Origin: Nansenia antarctica
Taxonomy: Eukaryota > Chordata > Actinopteri > Argentiniformes > Microstomatidae
Direction of reading: 5' to 3'
DNA length: 64,000 bases
NCBI GenBank assembly: GCA_963989245.1
Contig: OZ022339.1
Coordinates: 88,329,457-88,393,456, forward strand
How positions within the stretch are numbered: the first letter of the stretch is position 1; the number at the start of each line of letters is the position of its first letter. Positions 34,801-44,493 of the stretch are shown one piece after another. The notes under the pieces are model-generated. The model ran no database searches. It was not told the origin of the DNA and saw only the letters and a list, made by a program, of their open reading frames with translations. The position numbers were made by a program, and so were the translations under genes.

Positions 34801-37418
34801 TGTAGGCGGCTGTGGCGCAGGAGGTAGAGCCGTCTAATGATCGCAAGGTCGGCAGATCGGTGGTTCGAGCCCCGGCTGGCCACATGTCGATGTGTGGCAA
34901 GACACTGAACCCTAAATTGCTCCCAGTGAGTGGGCCGGCCGGCGCCTTGCATGGTAGCTTGCAGCCATTGGTGTGTGAATGGGTGAATGAGAGGCCATTG
35001 TAAAGCGCTTTGGATAAAGGCGCTATATAGTCAGTCCATTTACTGTACCATAGGTTAGGGTTATGCTGTGGCTGTTGATCAGCACAATGTGAAGCGATAG
35101 GAAAGTTTAGGGTAAAAATTACTGTACTGTAAAAGTAGGATTTGCATGCCCAGCCAGCAATGTTGGAATTTGAATGTGCAAATAGTTAGTCAAGGTTTCA
35201 TGGTTTGTTTGTTGTCTGGACTGTTGTCACACAAAACTTGCGACAGAATCTGTTTTTTTTCCTCCAGGGTTCACAAGACCTCAGCTGATTACAGTGAGAG
35301 CAGCTGGTGATCACGTGAGTCACTACAGTAGCGACACCACTTCCCCTGGAGGAAGGAAGTGTTTGTCTTGGTGACTAACCGCACTAACTACAAACGTTAT
35401 TCTTTAAGAAACAATGTATGATGACATATATAAAGCTCTGCTCCACAACCTTGTCATCGGCGGGGGTCGTATCTCTCTCTATGGAGACAGAGGTGGAGAG
35501 TTCATCCTCCACCAAAGGCTGCTGCTCTCCGTTGCTGACAGGGACCTGAGAACACACACCCCACAGGCACGTGTTAGTGTAAACAAACTCTCACACTCCT
35601 TTACCGTAACACAGCTTCAAGTACAGTTCTTTTCTTCAACTATGCACTTCATTCTTAAAGTATATAACAGCATAATACTCACCTCCATCCTTTGTAAAGA
35701 AAACATCTGGGAAGATCTGAGCATTTTGTTTTCACTTTCAATTTCTACTACGTCTCATCAGTCAAATCTAGATTGCGGTCTTTGTACCACGTGCCGTAAT
35801 AAACCATGTTTTTGTAATGGCTACATTGGGGAATGCTTTTATCTGATATTATGCCATCCACATGTTCCAATTCTGATTGGTAGTGTAGTACATTTAACCT
35901 TACTCTAGTAGTTTCAATTACTAATCAATAAAACAATTCAGGAAACCGGAGCTGTCGACCATCACAGAGAATGACCCTTTATTGTAGTGAGTAACAACGC
36001 AGAGCCGACGTCAGTTCATGGAGAGAGGTCCTGAACACTTCTCAGAGCCTCACATTTATACAGGTCGGTAAGGCCTCCCAATCCTTCCCAGGATCCTCTG
36101 CGCAGTGATCACAGAAGGTGGAGGGGGGGGTTACAATTGTTTCCAGTTTCTGGGTGTTCCAGACAGACCCAGGGCACACAGAGGAGGTGATCAGGTCATT
36201 ATGACAACGCAAATGCAGCACTGGTCTCTGTTGTCTCAGGTGTAGATAACTGGTCTCCATTGTCTCAGGTGTAGAGTGATGACCCCTCCCTCCAGTTCTT
36301 GTGCCTCAAAGGTCATTTCAGTATAAACAATCTTAACACAACTGGACCTTTACGATGTATATTTGATCCCCCACAGGGATATCCACCATAGTAGATGTAG
36401 TAGACATAGTTGTGGGGCGGCTGTGGCACAGGAGGTAGAGCTGCCGTCTAATGATCGCAAGGTTGGCAGATCGGAGCTTTGGATAAAGGCGCTATATAAG
36501 TGCAGTCCATTCACCATTTACCATTTAGATGAGCTCACATGTATTAGTGATGATGCTAGAATACCTCACCTTCTTATGAAGCAGAAGGGAACTCTCAGCT
36601 CCATCGGTCACGTCGGTCACCCCATCACCATTACCTGCTGTCACCTGCAACACGTCATGATAGAGAATAACATACAACCTTGTAGTTCACAGAGACCTAT
36701 TCTATCCAGACAGTGCTTTAATCATTATATAATCATAATTTAATAATTTAGTTATTTATAACTAGTTATAAATAGTTCATAACAATTCTAGTTATAAATA
36801 GTTATATATTAGTTATATATAAACTATGAAATAACACCTTAGTGGCCTGTCTAGACGCAAATAACAAAGACAATAATGTATTTGTCTTTGAAAAGGAGAG
36901 AGAGCTTGAAGACAGAAGGAGTATAGTTGTGTTGGTTCAGTGACCTTCCTACTGCATTATGGTCACTGATCATTTTGAGAGTCTGACAGGGGTGTGTTAG
37001 TGTACAGAGGTGTGTTAGTGTACAGAGGTGTGTTAAGGCCCTCACAGAGTCGAGCGGAACGTCCACGGAGTCCGCGAGGGCCTTTAGTGTACAGTAGAAA
37101 TCGCGGATTGACAAACAGGAGCCAAATTAAATGTTTGTTCACTTGTCTGCATGTCACTCTGGCTATCTGTTGCATGAACTGAGCCTTGGTCATGGTCAAA
37201 TCTATGAACCAATACAGTTTGATCCCAACTGTGCTGCCAGATAAAGCAGCCTCTTCTACACTGTTAGTCAAACACAAACAAGGATGTTATAACAGCGTCT
37301 AAACTAACATCCCTCCTCTCCTCCTGAACTAGAGACAATGGCTACAACCTACAGATAGGTACCGTAGTTCTAAACTTCAAGCTTTTACAACCCCTGCCTT
37401 ACTGTATACCATTACTTA

Positions 37419-37463
<45 letters not shown>

Positions 37464-37530
37464 GTAGTAGTAGTAGTAGTAATAGTAATAGTAGTAGTAG
37501 TAGTAGTAGTAATAGTAATAGTAATAGTAA

Positions 37531-37586
<56 letters not shown>

Positions 37587-37665
37587 ATAGTAATAGTAAT
37601 AGTAATAGTAATAGTAATAGTAGTAGTAATAGTAATAGTAATAGTAATAGTAATAGTAATAGTAA

Positions 37666-37739
<74 letters not shown>

Positions 37740-38229
37740 ATAATAGTAATAGTAATAGTAGTAGTAGTAGTAGTAGTAGTAGTATTACTATTATTATAAC
37801 ATTACTTACTGTATACCATGGTGTTACTTTTTACCACCCTTCCACAAAAACAAACCCAGCTGAGTAGGATAGCCTACATGTAAAAGGTATGCATTGTTGT
37901 TTAGTGGAGTTGTTTAATGTTTTAAAATGTGTCAATTTCAGTTGAAGCAGCAAGCAGGGCTCCTTCGGGTCTTCCCCCCCCCCCCCCTAATTTCTCCAAA
38001 TGGTGACAGGATCACGCATGTCTGAATGAAAGTTGAGATAGACGTGGTGGATGTAGACTGGTCTGCGGACACCTGGACCAAAGCTCAGATCATGTCGTTT
38101 CACGTGACAAGTCTGATCAACTAATTGCATCGATTTTCTTATTGGCACGGATCGATTCAGACTCACCTGTTGCTCTTCGGGACCGTCTGTGCGTTCATGG
38201 TTGATAGTCAGTTCAATGTGCTCTACCAT
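31789..38229 (-). CDS. c3orf52: C3orf52 homologue (TPA-induced transmembrane protein)
   Basis: Coding exons 38229-38167, 36644-36570, 35545-35450, 34748-34607, 33789-33629, 32761-32691 and a last one starting at 32215 join in phase. Each has GT-AG borders. The product has a hydrophilic N-terminus, one membrane segment (LWMVIGLIFLLILVLIFVSL), then VYEDVDDKYD, LSDFYSSSPALGRYFSS, FRNVSSDRVVAQFWLWF and LSRELVYNVLRQAL. These align from memory with human TTMP (LTDVYSTSPSLGRYFTS; MSEELVLGILLQ), so the extracellular part is a SEA-like domain of a single-pass protein. The human protein ends near residue LSMQ here; this frame instead runs through a GT microsatellite to a stop at 31789, or splices at GTGGGA. 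One further small 5' exon cannot be excluded. Confidence 0.78.
31988..32010. repeat. (GT)n within the last c3orf52 exon or its intron
   Basis: Ten or more GT units immediately after the conserved end of the c3orf52 frame; read on the minus strand they give THTHTHTH. Confidence 0.85.
32351..32588. mobile_element. MITE family A copy 3, one 33-bp unit
   Basis: 5'-shortened copy. It carries TTTTCTTTTGAAACACGGAA, a single 33-base unit and the right end ATTAGAACGTGTCAC. It lies inside a fragment of the repeat seen at 9951-10345 (AGGGTTCCTACAAGTTTCAA at 32286). Confidence 0.8.
33295..33455. repeat. long hairpin made of two head-to-head LINE/SINE tails
   Basis: The arm 33301-33371 (GCGCCTTTCGTACATGAAAT and flanks) is the inverse of 33377-33451, with a five-base loop CAGCT, one mismatch and one six-base bulge. 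It lies in a c3orf52 intron. Confidence 0.92.
34036..34555. mobile_element. MITE family A copy 2, six 33-bp units
   Basis: Ends GTGACAC and GTGTCAC, flanked by ATAT-like sequence. The tandem array at 34208-34405 has six units. The rest matches the copy at 8054-8669. Confidence 0.88.
34803..35047 (+). mobile_element. SINE, full copy
   Basis: GGCGGCTGTGGCGCAGGAGG head, GGTTCGAGCCCC box B and GGCGCTATATAGTCAGTCC tail. It lies in a c3orf52 intron. Confidence 0.85.
35935..36377 (-). repeat. possible solo LTR
   Basis: Read on the minus strand it starts TGTGGGGGATCAAATATAC. It has TATAAATGTGAGGC followed by CAATAAAGGGTCATTC about 80 bases later, that is, promoter then poly(A) signal in LTR order. 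The inner end and target duplication are not clear. Confidence 0.4.
36416..36527 (+). mobile_element. SINE, internally deleted copy
   Basis: Head with GGCTGTGGCACAGGAGGTAG up to GGCAGATCGG, then a jump directly to AGCTTTGGATAAAGGCGCTA and the tail. Box B and the body are missing. Confidence 0.85.
36965..37290. other. unidentified repeat with GAGGGCCTT inverted ends
   Basis: GTGTTAGTGTACAGAG is repeated, followed by AAGGCCCTC and its inverse GAGGGCCTT 45 bases later. A minus-strand frame is open from 37277 to 36963 but matches nothing I know. Confidence 0.3.
37425..37798. repeat. ATT/AGT/AATAGT trinucleotide tract
   Basis: About 370 bases of ATT, AGT and AATAGT units, in the first c3orf52 intron. 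Confidence 0.97.
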
Positions 38230-38759
38230 ACTGTCCTTCTTGTCTTCAATAGTTCACGCAGGGAATTGTTTATTTATTATCGAAACCGGAACTATGTGCG
38301 TGTTTTCTACCTTTAATTCTCAAGACATTAGGTGACCATGTGTGTTCAAAATGACAAGAACAAGATAATCGATGTTAACGTTAAATGCGACGCGAACGAC
38401 TCATTTTATGAATGAATGAATTATTACATATATAAGTTAGTCTTCACCTGTCTAGGTGAGTTTCGGTGCTGTGACGTTGGAAGGCGTTGTCGTGTCTTGT
38501 CTTGTCAGGGAGTGAAAAATGCAGTAGAAAAGACACCGAAAGTGGCTGCGTTCGTAAAATCGCTCTGGAAATCTGATCAGCACTCATGGAATGCCTCTTG
38601 TCCAATCAAATCACTTGGTCTCTGTGTGACGTTGCACCCAGTGTGCCCTCCGCCGCTCTCAGAGCGACTTTACGAACGCGCGTGTTGCAATTCCGGAAAT
38701 GTGAATGTGCGCTCCTGTGCTGTGGTTGAAGCACTGTTCAATCTTAATCTGATCTAATC
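38230..38759. other. upstream region of c3orf52
   Basis: No supported frame. It contains GCGACGCGAACGACTC and other CpG-rich pieces suitable for a promoter, then a TCTAATCTAATC stretch marking a repeat end. Confidence 0.35.
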
Positions 38760-38896
38760 TAATCTTTTTTATTATTATTATTATATATATTTGTTTATTG
38801 ATGATTTTTCATAACATAAAGTAGTGGGTCATACAAATACATGGACAGCCTAAGAGGTAATCAAATGATACAGCATCAATATATACCCACAGACGC

Positions 38897-38933
<37 letters not shown>

Positions 38934-40033
38934 GAAAAAAGGACGAAAAAATAAATAAAATAAAAATAAAATAAAGTAAAAAATAGAGAAGAGAAACCGC
39001 ACATAACAAACACACATAGCTTGGAGGACCAGATATTCAAATAAATTGTCTGTATACCCTAAAACAAATAAGCAGTAGCCTAATGTATAGTGGTCAGAAG
39101 TAAAAAAAAAAATATATGGGGCCCGTATATATGGTTCCACTAGTCAATCACACACATTCAACCTAGCCCAGCTGTCCCAATTGAGTAATTTTGGGTAGGT
39201 CTACTAGATGGCCTACTCCTTATGGAGCATCTGGCAGGTGTAGGGCCCTAATATAGTTAAGGAAAGAACCCCATGTTTTATAAAATATAAGTGTTGATCC
39301 CCCCCTGACACATCTTATTTTCTCCATTTTAATAAAGTATAAAATGTCCCTAAGCCACACACAGTGAGATGGAGGATTGGTGGATTTCCACTGCAGTAAA
39401 ATCAAACGTCTGGCCAGAAGCGTTGTAAAGGCGACCAGGCCAGCTTTATATGATGGTAGTGAGAAATTGGCAGGGAGCACACCAAAACAAGCTGTTAGGG
39501 CCGTTGGCCAGATCGGAGTTTCAATACATTTTGAAATGGTTTGGAAAATGTCAGACCAAAAATTATGTAGGGAGGGGCAGGACCAAAACATGTGACCATG
39601 TGTGGCAGGGGCCTGATGCCATCTGTCACAGGTGGGCTCGACATCATCATACATCTTAGCTAGTCTAACCTTAGTAAAGTGTGTGCGATGGACAACTTTG
39701 CACTGAATCAGCCCATGCCTAGCGCAGATTGATGAAGAGTGGACCCACCCTACGTAGAATTTTCTCCCACAGGTCTTCTGTAATTTCTCCACCTAGGTTC
39801 TCCCTTCTCCTTTTAATATCTTGCAATGAGGAAGGGCGCAATGTAAAAATAAAGTTGTACATAACAGATATAATGCCCTTTGTATTAGGTACAGGCAGTG
39901 TGCGAATTAAATCACGGTGTGCGGGGGAGCCCAGGGATTAAAGCAAAAAAAAAAAAATCTCCTCAGGAAAAAAAAATTTCAGGCCAAATCGGGGCCGGTG
40001 GCTTTCCGTGCGCAAAGCGCGTGTGCGATTTTC

Positions 40034-40267
40034 TGTTCTACGTTCTAATGCTTTGACTTTTCTTTCGAAAAATGTGAATACATTTCCGCGTTGTAGAAAA
40101 TCAATGACACATCGCTAGTCAACTAACACGGCTTGTGTTGTGAGCCTGCTAACAATGTAAAGTAGTGTTCTAGTTAACTAGGTAGCAGTCCAATCCATTT
40201 CGCTGCAGTATTTTGGCTTGACTAGCGAGTTTGTGTTGTGATTCTCAACAACGTTGAAACGTAGTTT
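40034..40267. mobile_element. MITE family A copy 4 (reverse), one 33-bp unit
   Basis: Reverse orientation. Contains ACAATGTAAAGTAGTGTTCT (one unit) and TTGTGTTGTGATTCTCAACA. One end is shortened by an internal deletion after TTCTAATGCTTTG. Confidence 0.82.
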
Positions 40268-40468
40268 CGCCCTTTTCCATAGTTTTGAATAATAAATGTG
40301 TGGACTGACGATGTAGCGCAGCCTAACTTATTCTAATAATTATTTAACATACTTTTATTCTGAATGATTCCTCCTCCCAGACAAGGTCACATTATTATTG
40401 GATTGGTTGTTTGCGTGCCGGGTGAAGATAGCTAAACATTTAACCTGCTAACTAGCAAGAGAAACATC

Positions 40469-40672
40469 ATGTCACTCTCCAAAGGTCTAAAGAGGAAAGT
40501 TGACTGTGTAAACAGGGCATTTAAAGAGGAATGGACAGTGAACTATACGTTCATCCTACCTGGTTTCATCAATGCAAAGCCGTTGTGTGAGACTCACATC
40601 TTCTGTGCTCACAATGAATGTTCCCTTCCACCTATACATGCGAGTCGTCCTTTTCGTCAATGCATGCGATAA
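40469..40672 (+). pseudogene. hAT transposase N-terminal fragment
   Basis: 67 residues starting MSLSKGLKRKVDCVNRAFKE and continuing with FILPGF..AKPLC. This is the opening of GTF2I-repeat/FAM200-like hAT proteins. The frame then stops, and no catalytic part remains in the element. Confidence 0.6.
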
Positions 40673-42869
40673 AGACGCACTAGAGGAATCGATTGGTGCA
40701 TAAAAACCTTGAGAACTGCCGGATTAAAGTGATGTCCATAATAATAATAAATAATAATAATACATTAGACTTATAGCGCTTTTCTAGACACTCAAAGACG
40801 TCCATATCACCAGATAGCAAACAAATAGTGACCGATGGGAGATGCCAGTTTTCTCATTAAGTGAGATTTAATAGCCTAATCTTTTTTTTTCTATTTTTAA
40901 TGAATGGCTCATTGTAATTATTATCCATAGTAATGTAGCGTGTTTGCTCTGTCGTTTCAGGAGCATATAGGCTAAGCGGATTCAGCTTCTTTTTTTTTTT
41001 TTTTTTCGATTTTGTTGTCAATGTTTTTCATTAAATTAAACTGCATTTGCTTTGTTACTGTTCACATGTGTGGTGCAGTCACATTCACATAGCCTATAAG
41101 TAAACATTACGTTTGAATGATTTACTGAGCTGGCGTTACTTTTTTCAAACCACACACCGCATGTCGGCTATTTCAGCACCACGCGTTGTCCACCTACTTC
41201 TCACTATGAGGGGTTCAGCGTCAGTGCACCCCGCTCTGTTACTGTCGCATAGTTGTAGCCAATAAAGGCCTATATGTAGGCTATATAGGCTATTATACAT
41301 CATTTACTGTATATACCTAATACCAACATCAAAATAGATTGTATGCCTCTACAAATCATATTACACCAGGTAAAATCCGTCACAACTTGGAATAAATCCG
41401 TCGCAATTTGGAATATTTTAGAGCTCCCCCAAAATTTCACAAACCATGTTTCCAGGGGAGCTCATGTCACCACTAGGGGAGCTATAGCTCCCCGAGCTCC
41501 CCCTTATTTCGCACCATGGGTACAGGTTTCAAAAAGGAGTCAATAGAGGTGGCATCTGGGATATTGGGAAATTGGGGATTTATATTATGGATAAAGCTAC
41601 GTATTTGCAAGTATCTAAAGAAATTTAATCTCTGGAGTGAATATTTCTCAGACAGTTGTTCAAATGATGCAAATGTGTTTTCTATATATAAATCCCTGAA
41701 TGTTGTAATACCAAGAATGGACCAGGATAGAAAACCTCTATCCATCAAGGAGGGGGAAAAGACAGGATTAGCCGCAATTGGAGCTAATAAAGAAAATGAT
41801 TTTAAACCAAAATGTCTCCTAAACTAATTCCAGATCCTGAGTGTTGATTTAACAATAGTATTTTTTGTGTATAGAGTAGAGGAGAAGTTTAAAGAAGAGC
41901 TGTCAGTGACGCAGGGCTAGAAGAGGAGGTTTCCAGCTTCAGCCACCCAGGTGATAAAGGGGAGTTCTCAAACCGAGCCCAAAACGGTAAAACTCTAAAG
42001 TTGGTTGCCCAATAGTAAAACCTAAAATTGGGCAGAGCCAGGCCTCCTTGAGGTTTAGGTCTCTGCAATAACTTTCTACCTAGCCTAAGAACTTTACCGT
42101 TCCAGATGAATTTTGACACCAGGCTGTCAATTTTACGAAAAAATGATTGTGTAAGAAAAATAGGTAAACATTGAAAAAGGTAGGCCTATGAGAGTTTTGG
42201 TAGGGAGTTCATTTTGACCGAATTAACTCGTGCAGATACAGACAGAGGTAATAATGACCATCGTTCAAAATCTTCTTGTAGTTTGGCCAATAGAGGGGAA
42301 AAGTTTGATTTAAAAGGTCCTCAAATGTATTCGAAAAATAAATGCCAAGGTATGTGAAACCGAGTGGGGCGATTTTAAAAGGATTTTAAAACATATTCGA
42401 AAGTCTGCATATTCGAGCAAATTATCTGCGTACATAGAAGTCTTCTGTTCAACGCCGAATCTACTAATCCCAGTTATGCGAGGGTTCGATCTGAGAGCAA
42501 AACAGACTCTCTCCCATCTACTGGTCAATTCAAGGCGATGATATAGGGACCATTGTGTATCTATTATCACCTGCCTTGATTGATCTTTGTTAAAATGCCC
42601 CACCGACAATGAGGGTCTCCCTCAGCGGTCCCCGAGTTGAAATCAAATTAAATGAAAGTAAAACATTTCCATTGACCCTCACTACAAACATAATGTTTGA
42701 TGTTTGAATATCTTATACAGGGTGTGTATTCAGGGATTTACGTGAATTCCCCTATCTGAGTTTATTGTTCATAGGCTACTTACATGACCTTTCGACGCAT
42801 TTTACAGTAAATAGGCTAGAATAAATAATACATGTTTTGAACACGACAGGCTTTAGAATATACATTATT

Positions 42870-42990
42870 ATCAGCTGAAGTCGATGGCGATAGTTTTGGT
42901 GACTCCTGGTTTCTCTGCGTCGTTCAGCGCGTCCTTCACCCGCCACGACCCGGGTCCTGCAGGCTGCAGCCGGGTAACGGTGCTCAATCC
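42870..42990 (-). other. possible terminal exon of unknown gene
   Basis: The minus strand has an open stretch reading VTRLQP, AGPGSWRVKDALNDAEKPGV and TKTIAIDFS then TGA, about 38 residues of balanced composition and high GC. I do not recognise the family. It lies directly downstream of the minisatellite at 42988-43222. No splice partner was found. Confidence 0.3.
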
Positions 42991-43222
42991 AGACTTTAAA
43001 TGTGCACTTTAATACGGTATATCTCCTAGTAGCCTGCCAGACTTTAAATGTGCACTTTAATACGGTATATCTCCTAGTAGCCTGCCATACTTTAAATGTG
43101 CACTTTAATACGGTATATCTCCTAGTAGCCTGCCAGACTTTACATGTGTATTACTGTATGTCTCCTAGTAGCCTGCCAGACTTTAAATGTGTATTCCTGT
43201 ATATCTCCTAGTAGCCTGCTGC
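42988..43222. repeat. 48-bp minisatellite, five units
   Basis: Units of the form CCAGACTTTAAATGTGCACT plus TTAATACGGTATATCTCCTA and GTAGCCTG: three full, two shortened. Confidence 0.92.
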
Positions 43223-43299
43223 CAGACGGCAAATTGAATTATCAGATGAATAAGCAGCGAGTGTCGGGTGAGGGGCGCGCTTCGACGCGGACATAACAA

Positions 43300-43435
43300 T
43301 CGTGACGTTAGAAGAATTATAAGGTTCTATCTCAATTTTTGCCAAAAGTGATTTATTTTTTATTTTTTACATAATCTGATCCATTAGGTGTTTATTAATG
43401 CCTGTGTGGTGTTATTTTTTAAATGTTGACATTTT
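43300..43435 (-). repeat. dispersed repeat, inverted pair with 52060-52187
   Basis: TAGAACCTTATAATTCTAACG, read in reverse, and the long stretch through AATAAACACCTAATGGATCA match 52060-52187 with few differences. Non-coding. 43223-43720 otherwise holds no gene. Confidence 0.8.
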
Positions 43436-43719
43436 TGACAAGTAAACCCCAAAACACCTCAAGAAATAACAGAAGAGAACTTCACACTTGGACGCATCCT
43501 CTTTGGGATTGTGAGGTTATATCATGTGATGTGTTGCATTTGGTTGCCACAGTCCCTCCAATATCCTCTTTCATAACAGAACCCTTGAAACCTTCCGGTT
43601 GTGTTTGAAGTTATTACAAAGAACCGCCTGTAGGTAACTGACTCAGAAGAGGAGGCCAGTCAGGGACCCATGCTTGCTAAACCCAATACATCTTCAGGCA
43701 TGTGTATTGTGTAGTATAT

Positions 43720-43723
43720 CTCT

Positions 43724-43776
<53 letters not shown>

Positions 43777-43973
43777 TCTCTCTCCTTCTATCTCTCTCTC
43801 TCTCCCTCCCCCCCTCTCTCTCTCCTTTCCTCTCTCTCTCTCCTTCTCTCTCTCCTTCTCTCTCTCTCTCACTCTCCTTTCCTCTCTCTCTCCTTCTCTC
43901 TCTCTCCCTCACTCTCCTTCTCTCCCTCTCTCTCCTTCTCTCTCTCTCCCTCCTTCTCTCTCTCTCTCCCTCA

Positions 43974-44041
<68 letters not shown>

Positions 44042-44042
44042 C
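43720..44042. repeat. CT-rich simple repeat
   Basis: CT dinucleotides with CTCCTTCTCT interruptions. It is the inverse of the GA tract at 47985-48250 and is followed by a copy of an rcsd1 exon start. Confidence 0.95.
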
Positions 44043-44493
44043 TCAGGCTAAACTCTCTCTGTCCCCCAATACGTCATTATTTCCTGTAGTAGAGTATCAC
44101 TGCAAGTCAAGTCAGATCTCTGTCACGTGTAAAAGAAAGAAAATAGCTGCTTTTGTGACCAGAAAGACTATTGAAACAAGAAAAATAACACCATTATCTG
44201 TTTCTTCTTGGTTAATTAACATCTTCAGGAAAGGGTTTCATGCAACGAGTGTTATTAGAGAGCAATAACTTTCATAATGACTTATAATAACGGTTCCTAA
44301 CAGTGTTTCAAAATATTATAATGTCATATACAGTGATTGGTGTTGTGACGTCAACGTGGTCGACCTTCACGTTGCTCTCCTCTGTCCTCAGGGACATGGG
44401 GTCCTCCTCTGTCATGTTGCTGCCCCCAACAGGCCCTGCAGAGCACCACCACGTCACCCCTCCTCATTAATCTTTCACGGCCTCCAAAGAACC

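Larger units (their letters stand above)
39896..41518 (+). mobile_element. hAT-like element inserted in the LINE
   Basis: The 8-base GGTACAGG flanks both sides (39888-39895 and 41519-41526). The ends CAGTGTGCGAATTAAA and CATGGTGCGAAATAAG (inverted) match in 12 of 16 positions. It carries a short frame (40469-40672) resembling the BED/N-terminal start of GTF2IRD2/FAM200-type hAT transposases (LKRKVDCVNRAF, FKEEWTVNYTFI). A MITE family A copy is nested inside. Confidence 0.82.
38760..42640 (-). pseudogene. L1/Tx1-type LINE, ORF2 C-terminal half, split by an insertion
   Basis: On the minus strand, 42600-41519 encodes fragments with RFGVEQKTSMYADNLLEY (RT box, usually YADD) and SKFIWNGKVLRLGRKLLQRPKPQGGL. 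After the insertion, 39792-39220 continues with LIQCKVVHRTHFTKVRLAKMY, DRWHQAPATHGHMFWSCP and WLRDILYFIKMEK, the C-terminal domain of L1/Tx1-like ORF2. A 3' tail runs to an A-rich end near 38765. Several frameshifts, YADD changed to YADN and the 5' truncation make it inactive. Confidence 0.82.
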
